A DNA stretch of 64,000 nt. Source: Ascaphus truei (lineage: Eukaryota > Chordata > Amphibia > Anura > Ascaphidae). The first letter of the stretch is position 1. Each line of letters opens with the position of its first letter. The position numbers were made by a program, and so were the translations under genes. The stretch is from assembly GCA_036426205.1 (NCBI GenBank), contig WSYH01000856.1:62001-126000 (forward strand), written 5' to 3'. Positions 11,930 to 23,404 of this stretch are shown here, in pieces. The notes beneath the pieces were generated by a model. That model worked only from the letters and a program-made list of their open reading frames with translations. It was not told where the DNA came from and made no database searches.

Positions 11930-13075
11930 CACCCGGATTCACAGTAACAGCTGCCGAGGGGTAAAACAGTGTGATACAACACTACATGCCTTTTACCAAC
12001 TTTTGTTCAGTACGTGAATAGTACCCACATTGTAATTTATAATAATTGTTGAATTTGCTTCCACGATTGGCGTTGTGCGCTGTTTCTTTTGTTTCCATTC
12101 TATTGGGAACGCTTCCAATATTTTGAGAATAAGATTGATCTTTGACTAGAGCATTGCAACCTTGTCTGAATGACAGTCCCAATCCAGGGGGGATCAGACC
12201 AGCACCACATTGTCCTCCCTGTCTCAAGTGGCATCTCTGTGCTCCTTGAACCTCGCCCTTCCTATGCCTCAATCGTGTTGCGGGCAGATCCCCCATGGAG
12301 TAGAGGGTTCCTCATCAACCAAATGTGATTAAAAATCGAGTTAACCCCTCCTGTTTCTCTATGACAGATCCAAGGGTGTGGAATACATCATAGTATTGCT
12401 CACCGGGGGAGCTGTGGCTTCCCCAATATGGGAACTAAGACCAGAGCTACGCAGAAATTCGAATGCTCAAGAATGAAGTTCAAACAAGTCTTTGACCATC
12501 CCGGGAAGAAAGGTCACTGCAAACCTCCTCTTCTTTCATATTGTACAGACACTAGAACTGTAGCATAGGTATGCCCTCGAGTTCTGGAATATTGCAGCGA
12601 TGAACAGGATGGACGATGAGTGAGGCATTATCAGTGCCTTATAGAAGGGTCTGTCACAAACCTCTCAATAAATGAATAAGACGACCAGGGATACGACCCC
12701 TACCGACTTGTGAGAATCATTTTCCGTATGTAGTAGGTCGATCAGCGCTCCAGAGAGGAGGGTGAACGTCCACCGTCCACGCCATAATATCTAATTTTCC
12801 TCCTCCCAGCCCTCACTGCTTGTGTGCAGTCTTTACTCTACCATCTCTCATGCTATTGATTGTACCAGAGGCCTATGCAGCTAGGAGCCAGCTTATGCAG
12901 CTAGTCATCAGTCTCTCCTATGAGAAGCAAACGCCGGAGCAGTGGAGGTTCTGTCTCTACGCTCTACTGCGGGTTAACCGAACATCTTATGCTTCATGGT
13001 CCCACAAAGCCGGGAAACGCCGCTATGAGGGGATCTCATTGAGTACATTCTCCTCATCCCTTTAGTAAGCAGCCT
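11930..13075. other. Probable decayed 5' part of the downstream gypsy element
   Basis: No domain is recognised before the protease-like segment. A LTR or gag would be expected here from the position relative to the gypsy pol remnants, but stops in all frames prevent a call. Confidence 0.3.
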
Positions 13076-13079
13076 TACC

Positions 13080-13872
13080 GACTGCGGATCGATGCTCATA
13101 GTGTCTCCTCGGGGGTGCGTCCAGATTTCCGGGCGTCGACTCCATTGATTCCGGGTCTGGAGGAAAATTTCTTGGACCAAGATTTCACCATAAGAATAAG
13201 ATGCCTCGGTGAGAAATCCGTTGCCCGTCGAGTTGGAGCCATTGATTGACGCCAACTCCAGCCAGCCTTATCTCCTTGGAGACACAGGCACTCTCTCCTC
13301 CTAACCTTTGACTGGACTGGACAAGAAACCCATTCGCTGGGGCCCTCAGGTACGACGCTTCCTGTTATTCATAATGAAATATCTGCGGGCTAGATACCCC
13401 TACGTCAGACAAGCCTAATCTTCCCTGAGGTCTACGTCCGAATCTTTAGATGTTTTTGATAAGGTCCATTTCTGCATCCTCCCTCCTCACGCATGCATTT
13501 TGATTGCCCTTGACCTCCTGCCCAGTGCGGTGTCCTTCCCAGCTAGGTCATACCCGCTCTCTATGGCCCGAGACCAGGCGAGGTCGGATACTTTAGGCCG
13601 AATCTAAAAAAAAGGGCTTAAGTAGGAACTCCTCTTCCCCAGACGGGGACTGGTCTTTTTTCGTTTAAAAAGAAGAAGGCTACCACTCAATCCATGCATA
13701 GATTACAGAGGCCTAATAAAAATTACCGTGAATTATTTGATCGCCTGCAAGGTTCTACTATCTTTTCAAACCTTGATCTACGTGGGGCCTACATTTTAAT
13801 TACGTTATAAAGGCAAGGGGATGACGTGGAAGACGCGCATTTAATACTAGAGTGGTCACTACGAATACTGGT
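13080..13872 (+). pseudogene. Ty3/gypsy pol, protease and 5' half of reverse transcriptase (decayed)
   Basis: Frame-hopping translation gives a protease segment near 13,120-13,260 (ENFLDQDF with VARRVGAID). A linker follows, and then the RT start at 13,645-13,800, including CIDYRGL, ELFDRLQG, TIFSNLDLRGAY. Near 13,825-13,870 WKT and SGHYEYWS equivalents appear. These match gypsy RT motifs (CIDYRGLN, FSKLDLRGAY, GHYEYLVMPFGL). The element is interrupted precisely before the MPFGL codons by a LINE and resumes at about 16,335. Stops and frameshifts are numerous. Confidence 0.75.
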
Positions 13873-16334
13873 CAGTTGGGGTAACAGTGATCATACATTG
13901 GTTTCGTTTGAAATAAATTATCAAACAAACAGAATACTTGGGTTCAACAAAGAACTCAACTTTGGAAAGGCCAGATTTTAATAAACTGAGGTCTAATACT
14001 AGTAGTATTACAATGGATGATGTTTGTGCAGGGAAAAAGGTAGAAGATTAAAGGGGCGTCTTTAAAACAGTGTAGAAAAAGCAAATTATCAGTGTAAGTT
14101 ATATATACCTGGGGTAATAAGTTTAAAAGAAAATAAGTCAAAACAAAATGTATGGCTAAATAACCCGGGTTAGGGGAGAAATGGACAAGAAGAGGGAAGG
14201 GCGTTTTTGTAGCTTCTTTAAGTCAGAAGGGACAGAGACATCGTTATAAGAATATAAGGAATGTAACAAACAATGGCAAAAAAAAGGGCAATCAAATTAG
14301 CACAAAAAGGGATACTGAAAAAGGATGGCAATCGAGTAGTTAAGGTAAACCCTAAAAAATTCGTTAAGTACCTTAATAAAAAAAAAAATGAGAAAAGAAA
14401 ATATAGGACCCTTTCAGTGTGAGATGGGGGTAGGCAGATTATGGAGATAAGTAAAAAAGCTGAGTATTAAAAGATTCTTTGCCTCTTGTGTTTACCGGGG
14501 AAGATCAAGTTCAATAGCCAGTGCCGCAGGAGGAAGCCACAACCTCCATATTAATGAACATTGGTTAACTGAGGAAGAAGTTATAGGCGACTTGAAAAAT
14601 TAAAGTTAATAAGGCACTGGCCCCGCCCCGATTTCATACATCAAGAGTTCTCAAGGAATTAAGACTCTAGTAATAGCAAAACCATTATATTAATATTCAA
14701 GGACTCCATTTCCAAAGGCTCAGTACCACAAGATTGGCGTAAAGCAGAGTGGTGCCATATTTAAAAAGGAAGCTAGATCCACAACAGGAAATTACACAGA
14801 CTGAAGCCTGACTTCAATAGTAGAGGAAAACTACTTGAAGGGTTAATACGGGATGAATATTCAGGAATCACCTATGGAAAACAAAATGATTAGTATAGTC
14901 AGCATGGATTATGAGGATGAGATTGCAAACAACCTTATTTGTTCGTTGAGGAGCTAAGTAGGAATTTCTAGATTCAAGGTAATGCCGTTGATTGTGGTTA
15001 ATGAGTTTTGCAACGGCTTATGATACGGTCCACACAAGAGGTGTGTGTACAAACAAAAGAAAGGAAAAGTTGGAAACTCAGTAATAATATGCACCTGGAT
15101 TGAAAATTGGTTAAAGGAACAGGGACAACAGAGGGTTGTCATAAATGGAACCTTTTAAGGGTTGGATAAAGTCTGTGAGTGAGTACCTATTGATCAGACT
15201 GGGACCCCTGCTTTTAACTTGTTTATTCATGACCTGAGGTTTTGGATCTGAGAAGCAAAGTGCTCCATCTTGCTGCTGATACTAAATTGTGTTGTTAAGG
15301 TGGTAATAGAATCAGAGCAGGATTTGTAATTTTATCTTCAGAAGGAACTTTGAGAGACTGGGAAATGTGGGCAGGAATGGCCAGATGAGGTTTAATACAG
15401 ATAAAGGTAAGGTTAGGCATGGGATACAAGAATAAAACGGCGACTTACAAATTAAATGGAGATATATTGGGGGAAATCCTTGATGGAGAAGGATTAGAGT
15501 GCTTGTAGACGCCGCATTAGCAATAGTGACCAATGTCATGCCGTAGCTGCAAAGGCAAAACAAGATCTTATCTTGCATCAAACAGGCATGGATGGAAGGG
15601 AAGTAAACATATTATGGCCCCTTTACAAAGCATTAGTAAGACCACACCTTGAATATGGGAGTACATTTTGGGCACCAATCCTAAGAAAAATACATTATGG
15701 AATAGAAGAGTGCACGAGAAAGCACAAATTAATAAAGGGGATGGACATTCTAATTATGCGGAGAGGCTAGCTAAATAGATTATTTACATTAGAAAAGAGG
15801 CTTCTAAGAGGGGATATGATTAAACTACTACAATATATTCGGGGACAATACAAAGGAGCCGTTCAAAAGAACTATTCATCCCACGGGCAGTAAAGAGACA
15901 AGGATCGGGGCCATCCCTTAGGTTGGAGGAAAGGAAATTTCACCAGCCAACAAGGAAAGGGTTCTTTTACAGTAAGGGCAGTTAAAATCTGGGAAGTCAT
16001 TACCCATGGAGACGTGATGGAAGAGTACAAAGATTTGTTCAAAAAAGGTTGGACATCTTTTTAGATGGGAAAGGTATACAGGATATACCAAATAAGTAGA
16101 CATGGGAAGGATGTTGATCAGGGATTAATCCGATTGCCAATTCTTGGAGTCAGGAAGGAATAATTTTTCACCAATGGGGGTTTTTTTTGCCTTCCTCTGG
16201 ATCAAAAACGTACAGTATAGATATAGGATAAAGTATCTGTTGTCTAAATTAGCATAGGTTGAACTTGATGGACGGAAGTCTTTTTCAACCCATTCTATAT
16301 GTACCTATGTAACTATGTAACTATGGAAACTATG
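13873..16334 (+). mobile_element. CR1/L2-type LINE, 5'-truncated and decayed, inserted in gypsy RT
   Basis: It begins inside the endonuclease (GNSDHTLVSFEI). RT remnants follow, including an IENWLKGTG..RVVINGT-like string at about 15,090-15,160 and an LGPLLLT-like, then F(A)DTKLC-like region at 15,200-15,290. The open frame 15,573-15,770 encodes the post-RT region (LYKALVRPHLEYGSTFWAP). The 3' tail reads GGTTGAACTTGATGGACGGA, then CTTTTTCAACCCATTC, and ends in a TATGTAAC microsatellite. That ending is typical of CR1-group LINEs; I cannot choose the clade with certainty. The insertion point splits the gypsy word TACTGGTCA/ATGCCTTTG cleanly. Confidence 0.75.
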
Positions 16335-17809
16335 TATGCCTTTGTATATGTAATGGCCCCTGCGTTTTCAGGAATGTGAATGAGATTTTCGCGGATGTTC
16401 TCAATCCAAACCATCGTAATTTCATTGTCTACTCGATGAATCTCTCCTGTATTCACAATCAAGCATCCCTGAGGTTCTGATCCGGGTGCCAGAGGGTGGT
16501 CTGCATGCCGCGCCAAAGTTCCGCAGGAAAATCCTTGAGTGGGGTAACTTATAAATCCGCCGGTCATCAGGGACTAAGAACCATTGGATTTCTAATCAGG
16601 ACGCTCCTTCTGGTGGCTAATTTAACCAAGGATTGTGAGGAATTAATCGATACTGCTCCGTATACTGTGCCCGCAATAATCCTCTCGTACAACAAGGCCC
16701 TCAGGTCTTCTCGCCCCTTGACTGTCCCCTGTATCGCCCTGGAACCATCTTTCAATGGACTTATTGTCAAGCTCCTGTTTTCTAGCAGATGAACACGATA
16801 TATAGTTATTGTAGATCGTTTCTCAACACAATCGCATGTCATACCCTCAAGGTGTCTTCCAAATTCTGCTACCTGGCAGAATTCTTTATGAAGGAATTTT
16901 TCACATCCATGGAGTCCATGTCCATACGGATCCATTCGTGCATCATCCCAGTTGTGTCCAAATTTGGCGGGCCTTTGCTCAGAGGTTAGAATTACGCTTC
17001 TCTTCTCATCAGGCTACACCCACAGACCAACCGCAGATCGAGGAGGACAAATCAATCATGTGAGCAGTTACCTCAGATGTTTGATCTCTGAGGCACAGGA
17101 TAACTGGGAAGACCTACTCCCTTGGGTGAGTCGGCCATAACTACTTGAGAAACGAGTCACCCAAGAGTCGCCCTTTTTTCTTATTACGGGGTTCCACCCG
17201 TCACATCTTCCTATTCTTCTTATACCGCCGGCATCCCAGCAGCGATACAGAGTTTAACTCTTTACAAAATTCTGGATGAAGATTCAGAGTCTCTCAAGAA
17301 GAGGTACTCAGGCCAAAAGGAACCGGCTGACCGCCACGCCGTGAGGCACCTAAATTCAAGGCCAGGTGACAAGGTGTGGCTGTTATTCCAGAGAAAATCA
17401 GACTGAAGACCCCTACGCTGATTCTTTGGCCCCTTCCACAGTTCTGGAACGGGTCAATCCTGTGGCCTACCGTTTGAACTTCCTCAGGCCATGAAAATTC
17501 CGGCAGTACCATTCTGCCTCGCTTCTAAAGCCTGTCTTCAAGAGTCTCAGTTTCGACATTCTCACAGGACCTCACCGTGAGGTGCGTACAGGCCAGAAGA
17601 ATTTGAGGTACAATCCATATCGACTTGAGATGGTCCAGGGGATCACTCCAATTATCTCGTGCATGGAGCTGATTCGGTACAGAGGGAAAAGGTCCTGGAT
17701 TCCCCACCAATAAGGTGCACGCCTCCAGAGCTTTATTGAAAAGGTTCCATGCCTGTTCCGCCGAAGCATTTCGGAGTGTCTGAGGCCGCTCCTTCAAGGG
17801 GGCGGATAT
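16335..17809 (+). pseudogene. Ty3/gypsy pol, end of RT fused to integrase; RNase H missing
   Basis: The RT resumes as MPL..NGPCVFRN and NEIFADVLN equivalents (16,335-16,425). Within 100 bp the frame is already in the integrase: GHQGLRTIGFLIRT and LTKDCEE (about 16,560-16,650) belong to the H2C2 zinc domain. FIVVDRF/SYLAEFF-like pieces follow, then VSKFGGPLL/FWRAFAQRL near 16,960-17,000. A degenerate SSGYHPQTNGQ..VN site and SSYLRCLISEAQDNWEDLLP lie at 17,020-17,130. The C-terminal RVNPVAYRL..LP region is at 17,450-17,540. RNase H is absent, so an internal deletion of several hundred bp is inferred near 16,430-16,490. The element is dead. Confidence 0.75.
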
Positions 17810-19355
17810 TGTTAAGGAATCGGGGAACATGTCACTGCGGCATGTTCCCTCCTTACCTGCCACTGCTGCACCTTCGATCCAGTCTCTGCCATGCGGCACA
17901 CTCCCGCTCCTGGTTTACAGAGCCGCACGCACTCGCAGCTTCAAGGTGTGTTGTACCACAGAGCATTAGCAGCCCATCGCGGCGCACACAGGTGATGTCG
18001 TGCCGCCGCTCCCCGCTGGTGGCAAGTTCCTAAATGCCCCTGTCTCTGCAGCCTATCCCTGCCTCGGTTGAGACGGCCGCACCTCCGCCGCCCCCAGCCG
18101 TCATGGGTTTACTGTTTACCTAAAAGACTGCACTTTCACCTTGATTGAGCATAAAACGTCTAGCCTGGGTCATGCGTTTGCTGTGCCTTGCCTGTGCCTT
18201 GTTGCGTGTTCCTCTGTTGCTTTCTTGTGTACGACCTAGCTTGATTATAAGACCCTGTAAGAGACGTGTTCAGATGGACATATAATGGAGACCGATGGGG
18301 TGAAATTATATCTTGGCTTATGAGCCTGTTCTTTATGCAGGTAAAATATACAAGAAACACAAAATACCAAACACCGATCCTGTGTAAGGGCTAAATTAAT
18401 CCCCAGCCCTATCTGCAGGGCTGGAGGGATTAATCCCCTTACACCCTATTCCCCAAAGTCTCTAGAGAGACATTAAAGCATGGGCTCTTCATGTCTTTAT
18501 CTGGTAGGTTCCTGGGTTCCCGTGGTCCAGGGAATATAGGCTCTGGTGTGTCTTGATCTCGCAAAGCCTTTCTGTATCAAGCTTCTGTGTGCAGGTTTAC
18601 TCTGCTTTCCTCTGGCAGGCACCCTGGTGTACTGAGGAGGAAATCTATTCCTGTTTCTGGGAAACAGGCTTTTTCACACAGGGTGGTTGGGAAGGTGGAG
18701 TGGTTGATTGCAGTGGTAGAGTGCAATAACCAAGCACACGCTGGATCCTGATTAGAGGCAAGCCTGTTAACAGAGCTAAGACCCTGTTAAAGACCCCCTC
18801 TGGATAAGACCCCGGCTTGACTATGGGACCCGCTTCTGGATAACGACCCCGGCGTGCCTCTGAATACCCGCACCTCTCCATCCGATCACAGCTTATGGAA
18901 ACTCTACCAATCTTCTGGACTTTCAAAACCCCGAAGAGGCAAACGGGCTCGACCATCCACTGGCTCCGCCCCCGGACCGACAAAGCATCTGAACTAACCC
19001 GATCTCTCCAATCCAGACCGGCGCGCCGACAACACACGTCTCCAGGTGTTGGCCCCCGCAGTGTGGGTGCGCAGTTTATAATTTCCCACTTCAGTACCGG
19101 GGTCCCGTCTGTCGTGGTGAGCGCAAGCGTTACACACCCGAACCCGGCTATCTATTGCAGCATTTACTGGCCTCGGTATCACGGACTAGTAGCAGATTGT
19201 GCAGCTCTTTTGATGCCTGGCCAGCGAGGTAGGCAAGCCAGGCGACACGTGTTAAGGTCCCCCTGAAAACCACTAGGTGATCGGGACCCCTTTCACAGGG
19301 TAACCGTAGACCATAGTGGGATGCCTTAGCGTCCCTAGCTGGACAGGAAGTTACA
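17810..19355 (+). other. Probable 3' LTR of the gypsy element and flanking LTR/leader-like DNA
   Basis: A purine-rich tract (CAAGGGGGCGGATAT) is followed by TGTTAAGGAATCGGG at 17,810. This fits a polypurine tract joined to an LTR start. The end of this LTR was not located. Further on, a strong hairpin (ATTAATCCCCAGCCCT with its complement) lies at about 18,393-18,435. GC-richer leader-like sequence lies at 18,800-19,150. No gene is seen. Confidence 0.4.
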
Positions 19356-19359
19356 CATC

Positions 19360-22300
19360 TTCAGGTTGGTCAAATTTGAGACCAGGTACCCTGAGGCTGT
19401 GGCACATGCATCATTGGAGGACTGGAAAGTGCAGAAGCTTTAATAGCGGATTTTACTAGGTAGGTGGCAACGTACGACCCCCTGATAGAACACGGACCTG
19501 CATACGGGACAAGGGTAATATGAACTCGCAAGCGCACACACTCTTCACCTCCGCAAGATCCGTCAAATGGACAATATCACCTCTGGACAGGATAATACAC
19601 ATTAATGCAAGCTGCCCCCACTCTTAGAGCCACGCAATGGCATCAAATGAGTTGCATCTCTCCTCAAAGACGTCAAATACCAACGGCAAAAACAGACAAC
19701 ACAAGTGAGCACGTGACTTTAGATAGGCAAACCAGGGTTATACACAAGGCGACTCTAGCCATCCCCTTTCTCCTCTGCAAGGAACCAGATAGGTAATATG
19801 AACCCCACTCATATCAATAAACTAATCCACTGACAACACCTGGAGGTTATGCAAATATGATAAAAGATCTAGACTAACTATCGCCAGGCCTCGGTCCCTC
19901 TGTTTATTATAGGAAAAACAGGCACGTTAACACCAAAAAATCAGCTGTAGTAAAATGTGCACCGAATTTAGAAGTTATTCCTCCAGAGGTGTGACACCAG
20001 TTTCATTCAGAGACCAAGCATTACTTTTTAAATGTTTAATATATCTAAAAACACAGTGCTTAGATTACAGAAAAGGTATTACAAAATAAACATACAGTAC
20101 AATATAAGGCCAGAACAGCTTCTTAAAAATAAAAATAGTGGTAAACAGAAAGTCTATACAGTACATACACATGCTATGGATTTTCCCCAGAGAGGCCCTG
20201 GTTCAAAGATGAAGATCTACCATGCCTCCCAAGCATGCCCCTGGTCAGATTTGACATTTTAAAACCTGGCCCAGACTTAAATGTTAATTTCTTTCTTAAG
20301 GCACCTTCATGAGCCCACAACTTTCTACAGAATATTGAAGCCTGCCTTCCCTGATTTAAAACAATTCACACCTTGAGTGTGTTATCCACATGGACCCCCG
20401 CCCCAAGTAAGTTCCTTGAACATTCAGAGCACGACCAGGAAGAAAACAGTCCGACCAGTTCCAACACAAGCATTTGGTATTTGGCAAACAAGTGTTAGTT
20501 CTATTAACCCTCAAACCCCAAAGGGATTAAAAAATACTATTAACCTCTGACATTATCATGACAGTAGGGTTCGCTAGTGAGATTTTTTTCTTTGGGTTGT
20601 TTCGGGGTTGTAGATGTGTTGTTGATTTGGGTTATTGCTTTTTGCTTTCTAACCATCAAGGAAGCGCAATTCATGTCTGAATTGCTCCAGTGTCTCTGGG
20701 TACGGCGGGGTGACAGCCCTCCGTACAGCCACCTTACCACCACCAGACAAATGGACATTATGAGTGGTCATTTGTGCCCTGAAGCAGATGCTTGCAAAAC
20801 CTTTGAACCGTGAACAGAAAGACTGAAAGATTAATTTACGGCACTGCTGTTTCGTACCGAGAGTACCACAAGAGTTCTACCAGGTTCTCACCCTTTGAGC
20901 TTCTATATGATCGCAGGGTCCGGGGACCACTTGACTGTTCCGTGAGGGATGGGAGGACTATGATAGATGCTTCTGTTGCTACAGTATGTACTAGATCAGG
21001 GACTGGTAGAGATGCTCATGGGGTTTTAAAACAGGAAAACATGAAGGTGCTCAGACAAAGCAGAAGAAAGCGTTGGTATGACAAAAAATGCCCGTAGCAG
21101 AGGTTCATCCCGTGGAAACAAGTGCTTGTTCTAAGCCCACTAGGCCCGAACCAAACTAGGCGGCCGCTGGACCGCATTACGGTACTTTTGGCGGTCATTT
21201 ATGAACGAGTACAACTATGTTGGACAGCTAGAGATGAGACAGACACAGAACCAACCATATAAATAGGTTTAAAAGCATATTTGTGAGTGAGCCATCAGTG
21301 TGGCCATCTGTAGCCCATCGTTTGTGACACGGTGAGCCAAGATCTTAACGCTCTCATGGGATTAGAGGGGGCACCGTATATAGCAAGGTTGCGATAGGTT
21401 CCCAGCCGCGAAGCACCCCAGCGGGTGCAGGCACAGGCTATGTTAGAAAAGTACATGGTTCAGTTCCGGACAAGCCGCCCAGGACCCATAGTACTGATCA
21501 CCCAGTCCACAACGGGGATCAGAGACCTCTGCACATAAGAATGCCAGGATCAGCACGAGTGAAGAGTAGCATAGAGGAGGGAAGTAGAGGAGATGCTGGC
21601 ACTAGGGGTAATTGTACCGTCTCAGGGCATGGTATCAGTAGTCCTGGTACCTAAGAAGGACAGGATCACTCTGTTCTGTGTGGACTACGCACTTATGCTC
21701 AGACGGTGTCTGATGCCTATCCCATGCCTGTATGGAGAGCTATTAGATGAGCTCGCAGGGGCAAGGTATCTGACTACCATGGATTTTTCAGGGGGGGTGG
21801 TACTGGCAAATCCCCGACCCAGGAAGAAGTTAGCTTTCTAATCACTCCGATTGGCTTATATAATTTTTAGTTATGCCATTCGGGATGAGAATGTCCCGGC
21901 TACTTCCAACGTTCGGTCAATAGGTTAATGGAAGCATGCAAAGCTTGAAGGGGGGCATACTGGAGACATTGCTGTGTTTAGTAATTCCTGGGACTCACCA
22001 TATTACAGTATCAGCGGTGCTGAAGAGGATGAGGTTAGCATGGTTGACACTAAAAAACATCTAAGGGTCTAGATGATATGGAACAGAGGTGGTATAGTAA
22101 CTCGGGCATAGAGTAGGGGGGGGGGGGCATCTAAAGCCGGAGCCGCTATGGTAGAGGCAAGCATTGAGGGGCCAGTGCCCACAAAGAAGCAGGTTATTAA
22201 TTTTTTAGGCCACCGCTGGTTTATACAGAAAGTTTGTCTCCCAGTACACTGCCATGGCCAAACCCCTGACTGACTTGACCAGAATAAACTATTGTTTTCT

Positions 22301-22480
22301 GGTTGTCTGGTCTCCCGATTGCGAGGAGGCATTCCAGGACTCTGAAGTCTTGCCCTGGTAGTGCTCACATCCTGGCTGACACCGAAACAGCAAAAGATCT
22401 GGTACAGACCGATGCCTCGGACTATGGTGTCATGATGTTACTGAGCCGGTAGCGAGGAGGGGGAGAACACCAATCATCTA
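19360..22480 (+). pseudogene. Gmr1-like Ty3/gypsy pol with integrase before RT (plus-strand copy, decayed)
   Basis: The integrase core starts at about 19,390 (ETRYPEAVAHASLED). It breaks off near 19,450 and resumes at about 20,668 (AQFMSELLQCLW, then a degenerate PYHPQTNG). It continues at 20,810-21,097 with STRFSPFELLYDRRVRGPLD and ends RRKRWYDKK. RT follows downstream: MLALGVIVPSQG, VPKKDRITLFCVDY and LAGARYLTTMDF at 21,593-21,800, a shifted PFG motif at about 21,875, and FLGH..W-like thumb and DASDYG RNase H pieces up to 22,430. In ordinary Ty3/gypsy elements integrase follows RNase H; here it precedes RT, as described for the deuterostome Gmr1 group. About 1.2 kb of unrelated sequence (19,455-20,660) splits the integrase. 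Stops and frameshifts make it non-functional. Confidence 0.75.
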
Positions 22481-22894
22481 ACCTGAGTCGCCTGCTCTTT
22501 TCTAAACATTTTTCAATAAACTTTTCTTTTTTGGACCCTATCCCTGGTTGTGCGCTGCTCTCTTTTTTCTCCTGGATTCTACTACCGTTGGCTGCCACAC
22601 CGACAGAAAAAGTTCATGATAAGGACTTACACATCTATTTATGAAAAGTGAGTAGAACATTCTTTATTTCAGGATGGTAGACACCCGATGAGGTGGTATT
22701 GATTCGTGTTGGGACACCCCCCTATCTTGTACTTAAGGGGATATTTGTGCCATTGTCCGTAAACTTCTAAGGATTGATGCACATGTATATATCTTGAGGG
22801 ATTTAGCTCATTAAGGAGTGACACTGTTTATATAAAATGACATGCAGGATCTTATTGCTTGACCACCCTAATACACATCTCTTACAATTCGTAA

Positions 22895-23360
22895 ATCTGC
22901 CATGGATAGTGCTCATCCTGGCAGCCACCCGAAACAGCAAGCGGTTCCCTTGTACCATACAGACTGACGCCTCGGACTTTGGTGTCAGAGCGGTATGAGC
23001 CAGGTAGGCGGAGGATGGGGGTACAACACCATCTCTACCTCAGTCGCAAGCTGCTGCCTGCCTCGAGGAAAGTGGCTATGCACCAGGAGTGCCTCCCAAT
23101 GGGTGGCCCGCTGAAGAGCTCCCGCCCTACCAGTATGGAGGGCTTTAATGTCCTCCCGTATCACAATCCCCTAAATTGGCACTACAGAGGGTGTCGGGGG
23201 GGAATGAACAGGAAGCTGCTGCGCTGGAGTAAGCTTTGCAAGAATTTAAACCTTTACATCGGCATAAGATGGGCACGTGAACACGGGCATGTGATGGACT
23301 TGCTCCCGACAGGACCATCCCCAGTGACAGCATACGCCAGAGCTTGCTGCTGTGAACCCA
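22895..23360 (+). pseudogene. Second RNase H fragment of a Gmr1-like element
   Basis: The segment 22,895-23,010 repeats 22,360-22,490 (both contain GCCTCGGACT and the DASD region). It then continues into LYLSRKLLP, HNPLNW, LLRWSKLCKNL and a REHGHV..DLL string that resembles the HGNADGLSR end of RNase H. About 0.4 kb of unrelated sequence lies between the two overlapping fragments. This is either a second element copy or a local duplication. Confidence 0.65.
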
Positions 23361-23404
23361 CGGATGAGGGTGTTTGGCCCCCAGAGCCTTCATCTAAGGC
23401 GTGA

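Noticed and set aside
18393..18435. Hairpin as a transcription terminator
   Set aside because: The setting is eukaryotic and probably LTR-derived; a bacterial-type terminator makes no sense here.
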